From Methanobacteriota archaeon (GTDB taxonomy: Archaea > Thermoplasmatota > Thermoplasmata > RBG-16-68-12): a DNA stretch of 46,858 bases. A program made the position numbers and the translations under genes. A model generated the notes under the pieces. It was given only the letters and a program-made list of their open reading frames with translations. It was not told the origin of the DNA and searched no databases. Below, piece by piece: positions 35,301-42,102 of this stretch (positions within the stretch are counted from its first letter, which is position 1; every line of letters begins with the position of its first letter). The stretch lies in the NCBI GenBank assembly GCA_020029475.1, contig JAIBJG010000002.1, positions 1 through 46,858 of the forward strand, read 5' to 3'.

Positions 35301-37116
35301 CTTCCCCGGCCTCCGGAATGACTTCAACAACGACAACCGCACGGACGTTGGCTCGATCGACGTGGACGCAGACGGCTGGGACGACTGGCCGAACGGGAAC
35401 GATACGTGGCTGAACACGACGATCCCGGCGTGGTATCCCGCCCCGTATGCGGGGCGCTTCGTGTCCCGGTACATCGGGCCGGTCGCACCGCGGACCCTCG
35501 AGGGCGTGGACAGCGCGATCGTCTACGTCGATGGGGACAACCGGTCCACGACGGGGCTGGTCGTGACCTTTGGGACCGAGACCCGTGGATTGGACTGGGC
35601 CGTCGTCGTGGTGGGTCGCCACGGGGTGATCAGCGCGAGCGACCTGTACCGCTACGTCGCCGGGTCCTTGAATCCCTGGCAAACCGTGACCGCCGTCCCT
35701 GCGGCGCTTGACTCGAACCGCCTCGAGGTCTCCGTCCCCGATGCGATTTTGAACCTCTCGGCGGGCTACCAGACCGTGTACTACGCGACGGACTGGCAGC
35801 TCAGCTTCGACTTCGCCCTCCCCGTGCCCCCGGGCCGCTCGACGGGGCCCGGGTCGCGGTCCCCCTTGGGGAACAACGTCGTGATCAACGAGATCTCCCC
35901 CCGGTCGAACCCGGAGTGGCTGGAGCTTGCGAACCCGACCGCGGGCTCCATCAGTCTGGCGGCCTGGACCCTCCAGAGCCTCCGGGGAAACGGTATCTGG
36001 ATCACATTCTACACGTTCAGCGCCGGCTCCACCATCGGCGCGTGGGGCTCGGGGGCGGAATACCTCGCCGTAAACCTCCCACAGAACAGCCTCCCGAACG
36101 GGGGCGAGTCGATTCGCCTCCGGAACTTCGTCGGTTCGACGGTGGACCAGACCACCTACCCGAATATCGCGAACGGGCGCTCCTGGTCCCGTTTCAAGGA
36201 CCCGACGGCGGGGAAGCCGATGGACTCCGACACCGACGGTGCGGACTTCTACATCTCCGTCTTGCCCTCGAAGGGCGGGCCGAACGACAGGCACCGGCCG
36301 ACGGTCACGGTCGTGAAGACCGCGGACCGCGCCACCGCGGCGCCGGGGGACACCATCGGTTATACCATCTACTACAACAACACGAACACCGGTCGCGCGA
36401 ACCACGTGTGGGTGAACGACACCCTCCCCGCGCAGGTCACGTTCCTGGGCTCGAGCGCCGCCCCCACCGGGAACTCCGGCCAGACGTATTTCTGGCACTT
36501 CGTGAACGTCGGGGCGAACTCCCTGAACTCGTTCACGGTCACCGTCCGGGTGAACTCCGGAGTGGCGAACGGGGCGAGCATGGTGAACCGCGCAGACCTC
36601 GAGTACACCGACCAGCTCAACCGGAAGATGACGAGCTCGAGCGCGTGGCGGAACCTCACCGTCCAGCGGCCCGTGATCACGGTCGCGAAGATCGGGGACA
36701 AGACGACCGCCCTCCCGGGGGACACGATCGTGTACACGATCTTCTACAACAACACCGGGTCCGCGAACGCGCAGCACGTGTGGATCAACGACACGCTCCC
36801 TTCGGACGTCACCTTCCTCAGCTCGAGCGTCCCCCCGACGAGCTCGTCCGGACAGACGTACCGCTGGCACTTCACGAACGTCGCCCCAGGTCCTCACAGT
36901 TTCACGATCACGGTACGGGTGAACCTGAACGCGACCTCGTCGAGCCTCGTGAACTGGGTCTTCCTGAACTACACGACTCAGAACGGGTTCCGCCTCGAGC
37001 CAAGCCAGTCATCGTGGACCACGTCGATCCCCGAATTCCGGGATCTCGGACTCGTCGCCCTCGTCCCCGTAATCTTCCTCGCGGTCCGTCGCCTCCGCCG
37101 CGGGAAGAAGGAATAG
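32344..37116 (+). CDS. 1590-aa multidomain membrane protein: HhH-like region, three zinc ribbons, TPR-like repeats, Asn-Gly tract, TM helix, DOMON/CBM9-like repeats, lamin-tail-like domain, two DUF11-like repeats, C-terminal PEF-like anchor
   Basis: CPECGSFVGKGTSACPFCG / CTRCGAFLEPGTTACGVCG / CPHCGAFLSQADAACAICG; AGIAAVVLLMVLAPILASMF TM; DGSFGDWN and DGAFADWT; VINEISPRSNPEWLELANP; two TVxKxxDxxTAxPGDTIxYTIxYNNT repeats; IPEFRDLGLVALVPVIFLAVRRLRRGKKE C-terminus. Confidence 0.85.
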   Translation: MDESYRSWLLLIPGVSSDLAKRIAERYPDPALLRGATAADLEKIAGMTGDVAGRVLELVRAASTADASWYREEPSLYLCPECGSFVGKGTSACPFCGVVFDEGDAPSPTRSPVEELLQARNGEAKICTRCGAFLEPGTTACGVCGSEYGAERVAGLPAVDTTPLPDRDLFLCPHCGAFLSQADAACAICGSPVDAEARIPGLAREGKGVSKDFLSRWQRVTSEATGIATAVPTPRTLEDELAEYERILDADPTAQRAWVHKGRILARLGRTEPAIACFDRAARIDPENEDLYRIEALGLLGPAPDLSVLPPRWKEASSAAPVEDLDLDLEEAPRAPPVLAPDVPAKVAPAPASVPKPQREAPKEVAPVSEPATPPPVPTEVAAIRRALTYYDRLLSMDSGLRVAWQTKGELLLRLGRKADADVAFQRAADLEVAEREFGRAALTGLQTRGPVRSARARGTATEGRTNGRVNGLTNGRRGRTNGRVNGLTNGSGATNGLTNGLGRVNGLMSGLARGEGRTNGLVNGNGFTNGRRGRPPKPLPSAGREWARSLAGIAAVVLLMVLAPILASMFTTTPAATGIAIDGSFGDWNAVSILYSDPVGDTRGNPDVDLVAYKLQADEFGLSVYARMNGIAFPGASNRTELLVALIDSDRKPATGYDAGGLGADYAVELVGWDYQIREAPLYRWQASANRTDWFGFTSAGSVDAASSLSEIEFSVGIDGASSARILLAAVDGLGRGDVADAIAVAGQPALSVRVRTIAPDVITTTTGVGVLRIDLTPVGLPVSVTGLNITKRGSLPDSSVSSLTLFEDDGDGVLTASDLLQGTATISVGVAPFAIARTLTRNATWFIAADLGGLPANETFGLSLKDVAARDVTSVASVDFSLSYLSGTPAPTVDGAFADWTGIPRSADSVGDVANRTGIPAFGNANVDLTEVASSLSANATFYLRVDGTMLGGIDVPNLRARTPPAGPSDTDLDGVPDAVEFNLFPGLRNDFNNDNRTDVGSIDVDADGWDDWPNGNDTWLNTTIPAWYPAPYAGRFVSRYIGPVAPRTLEGVDSAIVYVDGDNRSTTGLVVTFGTETRGLDWAVVVVGRHGVISASDLYRYVAGSLNPWQTVTAVPAALDSNRLEVSVPDAILNLSAGYQTVYYATDWQLSFDFALPVPPGRSTGPGSRSPLGNNVVINEISPRSNPEWLELANPTAGSISLAAWTLQSLRGNGIWITFYTFSAGSTIGAWGSGAEYLAVNLPQNSLPNGGESIRLRNFVGSTVDQTTYPNIANGRSWSRFKDPTAGKPMDSDTDGADFYISVLPSKGGPNDRHRPTVTVVKTADRATAAPGDTIGYTIYYNNTNTGRANHVWVNDTLPAQVTFLGSSAAPTGNSGQTYFWHFVNVGANSLNSFTVTVRVNSGVANGASMVNRADLEYTDQLNRKMTSSSAWRNLTVQRPVITVAKIGDKTTALPGDTIVYTIFYNNTGSANAQHVWINDTLPSDVTFLSSSVPPTSSSGQTYRWHFTNVAPGPHSFTITVRVNLNATSSSLVNWVFLNYTTQNGFRLEPSQSSWTTSIPEFRDLGLVALVPVIFLAVRRLRRGKKE
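33733..33936 (+). repeat. Asn-Gly-rich coding repeat (GRTNGRVNGLTNG units)
   Basis: Thirteen NG dipeptides within 68 codons; two copies of the 13-aa unit GRTNGRVNGLTNG plus degenerate copies. Confidence 0.85.
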
Positions 37117-37208
37117 AGGTACAGTGGCTGACGGCGTTCCAGGCATCGGCGGCCGTTAGAGCGGCACGGTTCGCCGCCTACCACAAGGATAGGCGACTAG
37201 CGTACCTA

Positions 37209-37350
37209 GGTCGCCGGCACCAGCCCTCCTCGAAGGAGGGCAGGCTTCCCGCAGGCTCGCGCACTGCAGTACCGCAGGGAACGTGGGCGGGCTTAACTTC
37301 CGGGTTCGGGATGGGACCGGGTGTATCCCCGCCGCTTTGGCCGTCAAACC
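37209..37350 (-). rRNA. rrf: 5S ribosomal RNA (ends approximate)
   Basis: Minus strand contains GGGGATACACCCGGTCCCATCCCGAACCCGGAAGTTAAGCCCGCC...GGTACTGCAGTGCGCGAGCCTGCGGGAA; terminal pairing GTTTGACGGC/GCCGGCGACC; TATA-like GATATAC about 30 bp upstream. Confidence 0.92.
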
Positions 37351-37611
37351 ACTGCTGAGGGAGGCAGCATGGGGCCGTATATCAGGATTTCCATCTCCCA
37401 GACCTCCGGTTGCGCCTCCCGATCCGCGACCCGGGACGCTTCCCTGTTCAGGTCTTTCCTCGTTCCAATCCCCCACGAGGATATCGAATCTCTCGTACGA
37501 AACGTGCAACTCTTCGAGAAGAGCGACGGCCTTGGTTGCCGCCTCCACTCGGAGGAGCACAACCGACTGACCGAAGTGTTGCCGTGTGCATCGAACGAAC
37601 GCGGATGCCGC

Positions 37612-38538
37612 CTATCGCAGGGGGATTGCCGCCTGGAGCAAAGCAATCAACGGGTTCCCAACGAGGAACGCGAGCACGTATCCAATCGAGAGGGCGACCA
37701 TGAACGGGAGCTGGGGAGTCACCCAGGCCTCCTTCAACCCCTCCCTGCGAAGCCCCGCGAGGATCGCCTTGCGGTCTTGGCTCTTGGCGGGGAAGTAGAC
37801 GATCACGTGCTCTCCCTTCACGACCTGGTCCATGAACCACACGTATCGCGGGACCTTGTCGAGGGGCACCTTGTACCCGAGCAACGCCATCGGGAACTCG
37901 AGGTGACCGCGGGCCGCGTTGTACAGGAGGAACCCGATCGGCGCAACTGCGAAGAGGAGGGCGGCGTCCAGGAGCACGACGAGGGAGAACGGGAACAGTA
38001 GCCCGAGGAAGCCCTGCAGGCGGGGGTCGACGGCGAGGAGAGGCAGTGGGGGCAGCGAAGGATATTGGGGGACGAGTGCGGAGATCACGATCATCGCCTT
38101 CGCATCCGCGCCCCCCTTGAACATGTGAGCCTCGTACATCCCGCGGTACACGAGCATCATCACGGGGACGGTGAGGTAACGGAGGAACGTCGCGAAGGAT
38201 GCCGCGTCCTCCCGGAGGTCCCAAATCGCGAACCCGGTCGCGCCGATCGCAAGCGCGTACGCGACGATGGGGCCCGGCGGGAACCGCCAACCCTCCTCCG
38301 TCCGGAACCCCTGGCCGAGCAGGGGGTCGTACAGCAACACCGCCGTCGGCAGGAGGACGAGGCCGACGACCGGATCGACGCCGCGGAGCCAAAGGTCCGC
38401 CACGAACAGGGCGAGTCCGAGGGTCCCCATTGCGATCCAGAGCGCGTCCTTCACCCTGCGGGTCCGCAGGTCCATGACCGCCGCGGCCCCGAGGAACGCG
38501 GCCCCCGCCACGAGCCGGAGGAGGTCGAGGTCGGACAC
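37612..38538 (-). CDS. Archaeal prepilin/preflagellin peptidase (A24 family)
   Basis: Two aspartate motifs: AAAVMDLRTRRVKD near N-terminus and MFKGGADAKAMIVIS (GxxDxK-type); multiple TM helices. Confidence 0.85.
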   Translation of the reverse strand: MSDLDLLRLVAGAAFLGAAAVMDLRTRRVKDALWIAMGTLGLALFVADLWLRGVDPVVGLVLLPTAVLLYDPLLGQGFRTEEGWRFPPGPIVAYALAIGATGFAIWDLREDAASFATFLRYLTVPVMMLVYRGMYEAHMFKGGADAKAMIVISALVPQYPSLPPLPLLAVDPRLQGFLGLLFPFSLVVLLDAALLFAVAPIGFLLYNAARGHLEFPMALLGYKVPLDKVPRYVWFMDQVVKGEHVIVYFPAKSQDRKAILAGLRREGLKEAWVTPQLPFMVALSIGYVLAFLVGNPLIALLQAAIPLR

Positions 38539-38753
38539 GGCGTGTAATAATATTCTTGCTTAAAGCATATTTATCGGTCCCGCGATGCGCCCGCATTCGG
38601 GCGCACTCGTTCTCAGGGGGAGACGCAACGGTGAAAAGGATTTATAGACCGTGGCGGAATAGGCGCCCGAATGGAGACCCTTCGTGGAGGGCGCGCGGCT
38701 CGAAGGGCGGGGGGTCCGAAGGGGGTCGGGGAAGGGTGATCGAGCCTCGTCGG

Positions 38754-39281
38754 ATGAAGGCAAAGATCTGCCTGGTCGGGGAGCACGCGGTCGGGAAGAC
38801 CTCCCTGATCCGGCGGTTCGTCCTTGACGAGTTCGACGACCGGTACATCGTCACCCTCGGCGCGAAGGTCTCGAAGAAGGAGCTCGCGTTCCCGCTGAAG
38901 GACGGCAGCCCCGTCCACATGGACATGACGATCTGGGACATCATGGGGTCGAAGGGGTTCCGGGAGCTCCTGCGGGAGGCGTACTTCCACGGGGCCCAGG
39001 GGATCCTCGCGACGTGCGACACGACCCGCTACGAGACCCTGGAGGACCTCGACTCCTGGGTGGAGTCCGTGTTCCGCACGGTCGGGGAGATCCCCGTCGT
39101 GTTCGCAATCAACAAGGCGGACCTGAAGGACCAGGCCTCGTTCGGGGAGGAGCAGATCAAGCTCGCCACGGAGGGGTTCGACGCGCCGTGGTTCCACGTC
39201 TCCGCGAAGACGGGGGCGAACGTGGAGGCCCTGTTCCGCGCGCTCGCGGGGACGATCGCGCAGAACGCACTCGGGAAATAG
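38754..39281 (+). CDS. Ras-superfamily small GTPase
   Basis: GEHAVGKTSLIRRF (G1), DIMG (G3), NKAD (G4), SAK (G5). Confidence 0.92.
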   Translation: MKAKICLVGEHAVGKTSLIRRFVLDEFDDRYIVTLGAKVSKKELAFPLKDGSPVHMDMTIWDIMGSKGFRELLREAYFHGAQGILATCDTTRYETLEDLDSWVESVFRTVGEIPVVFAINKADLKDQASFGEEQIKLATEGFDAPWFHVSAKTGANVEALFRALAGTIAQNALGK

Positions 39282-39360
39282 GTTCCGCGAGGTTCTGTCA
39301 CAGATCGAGCGACCTGCGACTCCGCCCCGTTCGGCTCGGCCCGCGTGCCCTCTCCCGCAG

Positions 39361-39560
39361 GGTCGGGTCACGGAGGGGCCCCATGGCGTCGTGCCGGAGA
39401 GCACCGGGGTGGAACCGTACACCCCTTGCCTTCTCCCAAAGGCGGTCTTCTCACGAAACGCGACGGGTCGTCGCGTTCAGGCCCGCGTCCTCGTCGGCAT
39501 GCTCCCATGGGCGCGACACACGCATGGCGCGGGCCTCTCCCGCGGTTCGGGCGGGAGGAA
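39361..39560. ncRNA. Candidate structured RNA or structured leader (strand uncertain)
   Basis: Several perfect hairpins: 39391-39404 (4 bp), 39406-39425 (6 bp), 39457-39477 (9 bp, 3-nt loop), 39479-39487 with 39528-39536 (9 bp), 39537-39557 (7 bp); no supported ORF. Confidence 0.4.
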
Positions 39561-39671
39561 CGGGATATGGGTCCGAGTGCCCTCACGTACTTATTTCTTC
39601 GGGGCGGTCGTCCGAACGTAGGTCCGACCGTTCCGCAAAGGCTTTAGCGCGGCGCCCATCGTTGCCGCCCG

Positions 39672-42038
39672 ATGGCGGAGCCGTCCCCCTCGGAGACCGT
39701 CCGGGTCAAGGTCACGCGGGACCTGGGGTTCCGGGACGTCGTGATGCTCGGCCTAGGGGCGATGCTCGGGGCGGGCGTCTTCGTCCTATCGGGGACGGTC
39801 GCCCGCGTCGCGGGGGTTGCCGCGATCCTCGGGATCGGGATGGCGGCGTTCGTCGTCCTGCTGAACTCCCTCGCGTACGCGGAGCTCGCGGGCTCCCGCC
39901 CGGACGCGGCGGGGGGCGGGTACGGCTGGGTCCGTGCGACCCTCCCGCGCCCGGTCGGGTTCCTGAGCGGGTGGCTCTCCTGGGCGGGCCACCTCACCGC
40001 GGCCGCGCTTTCCGCGGCGGGAATCGGGCTCCTCGCGGACTTCCTCCTCGACACCGCCGGGGTGAGCCTGTTCGGCCTCCCCCGGGCCCTCCCCCTCGGC
40101 GGCGGTTCGTACAACACCTCGGAGAAGGCCCTTGCGGCGATCGCGTTCCTCGCGTTCGTCGCGGTGGGGACCCGCCGGTTCGCGACCCCGGCCCGCCGCA
40201 TCCCCTGGGCCGGAATCCTCAAGATTGCACTCATCGTCGCGTTCATCGCGGCGGGGGCGGCGGCGCTGCCGACCGTCCCCGACCTCGCCTCGCGGTTCGG
40301 CTCCCCGCTGTCCCCCGGACCGGTCCCGGCCATCACCCTCGCAGCGGGGATGTTCTTCGTCGCGTTCCAGGGGTTCGAGACGATCGCACAGGTCTCCGAC
40401 CGGGTGAAGTCCCCCCACCGGACGGTCCCGGCGGGGATCTTCGCCGCCCTCGGGATCGCGTTCGTCCTGTACAACGCGTTCTATCTCGTCCTCCTTGGGA
40501 ACGTCCCGACGGACCCGGTGAACTGCCTCGCCCCTTCTCGCACCGCCTGGGACTGTCTCGCATTCGGGCCCCGCGCGCTCCCGGAGCCGGAGCTGGGCGC
40601 CCTCCTCGCGGCGACCGGGATCCCCGGGCCTTCCGGGGCGTCCCTGGGCCTGTTCCTCGCCGCGGCGCTGATCGCGATGGCGACCGCCCTCACGTCGAAC
40701 CTCGCGTCTGGGACCCGCGCCAGCTTCGCGATGGCCCGGGACGGGAGCCTCCCGACCGCCCTCGGCGCGGTGCGGGAGAAGACGCGGACCCCGCGGACTG
40801 CGCAGGTCGCGGGCGGCCTCCTCGGCCTTCTCTTTCTCCTCCCGCTCTCGATCGGGGGGCTCGCCGCGACCGCGGGGATCCTCTTCCTCCTCCTGTACAC
40901 GCTCGTGAACTTCGCCCTGATTGCGGAGCGCCGACACGAACGGACCGCGGCGCGCGGCTTCCGGGTGCTCCTCGTCCCGATCGTCCCCGCCCTCACCGCC
41001 GCGGTGAACCTCGCCCTGGCGATCGACCTCCTCGCGTTCCCGAGCCTCACGCCGGGGACGATCGCCTCGGGACAAGCCGCCTGGATCGCGGTGACGGCAT
41101 GGCTCGCCGCGGGCCTGGCGATCTACGCCTTCCGCCGCGGGCATCCCGAGGCCGCGGACGTCGCGGGGCGACCCCGCGTCGAGCTCCTCGACATCCTCGC
41201 CGCCTCCGAGGACCGGTTCGATCCCGCCCGGTACCGGGTCTTCCTCCCGCTGCGAGAGTTCGATGACACCGCCTTGGTCGAGTTCGGCGCCATCGTCGCG
41301 AAGGAACGGAACGGGGAGCTGAGCCTCCTGAACGTCGTCGAGATCCCCGGGAACCTCCCGCCGAAGGCGATCAAGTTCCGGTACGTGGACGACCGGATCG
41401 GCGGGCTCCAGAAGCTCGCGCGGATCGGGGAGCGGATGGGGGTGGACACCCGCGCGGTCGTGAAGATCGGGAGCCGCGCGTACGAGATCATCCTGGACAC
41501 CCTGAAGGAGGAGGACGTGAACCTCCTCGTGATGGGCTGGCGGGGGGAGCGGGGTGAGGGGGACCGCCGGGTCCTCGGGTCGAACATCGACTACATCATC
41601 GAGAACGCGCCGTGCGACGTCGTGGTGTTCAAGACGAAAGGCCTGAAGCACCCGATCCGGCGGGTCGTGGTCCTGAGCTCCCCGCTCTGGAGCGTGAAGG
41701 GCGTCGACGAGATCGCGCTGATCCTCGCGAGGCATCACGGCGCGAGGCTCACCGTGCTGAGCATCGTCGAGGACCCCGCGACCGCGGACGCAATCAAGGC
41801 GGACACCCACGGGCTCCTCGAGAAGGCCCTCGCCCTCGGTCTCGACATCGAGCAGAACGTCGTGTACTCGAAGGCGTACGAGTCCACGGCGCTCCGGGAG
41901 AGCGCGGACGCGGACCTCCTCCTCGTGCGGGCGAGTTCCCCGGGGGGCTTGCGCAAGTACTCCCTCGGGCCCGTCGAGGACCGGATCGCCAAGCTCGCGC
42001 AGGTCCCCGTGCTTATCTTCCGGAAGGGGGCCCGGTAG
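39672..42038 (+). CDS. APC-superfamily amino acid permease fused to C-terminal universal stress protein domain(s)
   Basis: LGAMLGAGVFVLSGTVARVAG, about 12 TM segments; C-terminal NLLVMGWRGERGEGDRRVLGSNIDYIIENAPCDVVVFK and second USP-like half. Confidence 0.9.
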   Translation: MAEPSPSETVRVKVTRDLGFRDVVMLGLGAMLGAGVFVLSGTVARVAGVAAILGIGMAAFVVLLNSLAYAELAGSRPDAAGGGYGWVRATLPRPVGFLSGWLSWAGHLTAAALSAAGIGLLADFLLDTAGVSLFGLPRALPLGGGSYNTSEKALAAIAFLAFVAVGTRRFATPARRIPWAGILKIALIVAFIAAGAAALPTVPDLASRFGSPLSPGPVPAITLAAGMFFVAFQGFETIAQVSDRVKSPHRTVPAGIFAALGIAFVLYNAFYLVLLGNVPTDPVNCLAPSRTAWDCLAFGPRALPEPELGALLAATGIPGPSGASLGLFLAAALIAMATALTSNLASGTRASFAMARDGSLPTALGAVREKTRTPRTAQVAGGLLGLLFLLPLSIGGLAATAGILFLLLYTLVNFALIAERRHERTAARGFRVLLVPIVPALTAAVNLALAIDLLAFPSLTPGTIASGQAAWIAVTAWLAAGLAIYAFRRGHPEAADVAGRPRVELLDILAASEDRFDPARYRVFLPLREFDDTALVEFGAIVAKERNGELSLLNVVEIPGNLPPKAIKFRYVDDRIGGLQKLARIGERMGVDTRAVVKIGSRAYEIILDTLKEEDVNLLVMGWRGERGEGDRRVLGSNIDYIIENAPCDVVVFKTKGLKHPIRRVVVLSSPLWSVKGVDEIALILARHHGARLTVLSIVEDPATADAIKADTHGLLEKALALGLDIEQNVVYSKAYESTALRESADADLLLVRASSPGGLRKYSLGPVEDRIAKLAQVPVLIFRKGAR

Positions 42039-42102
42039 GCCTCCGCGGCCGTAGAGCCGGTGCACCAATCACATTATATAAGTCCGCCTCGATTAAAAAC
42101 CG

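Noticed and set aside
37148-37178. Hairpin GGCGGC-CGT...ACG-GTTC-GCCGCC between the giant gene and 5S, faintly like 5S termini
   Set aside because: Too short for an RNA gene; most simply a terminator or processing hairpin.
37156-37646. Minus-strand ORFs 37156..37560 and 37344..37646 over the 5S gene and its promoter
   Set aside because: They overlap the 5S rRNA or each other in different frames; part of 37156..37560 (VEAATKAVALLEELHVSYERFDILVGDWNEE) looks protein-like but no supported start or independent evidence.
39283-39640. RNase P RNA or SRP RNA
   Set aside because: No GAGGAAAGTCC-type conserved region and no SRP helix 8 signature (GGAAG...AGCAG) seen on either strand by eye; left as an unnamed candidate.
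42074-42082. Strong TATA-like TTATATAAG between convergent genes
   Set aside because: Palindromic, with no gene in either direction and beside a T-rich minus-strand terminator-like run (TTTTTAATC); probably just AT-rich intergenic DNA.
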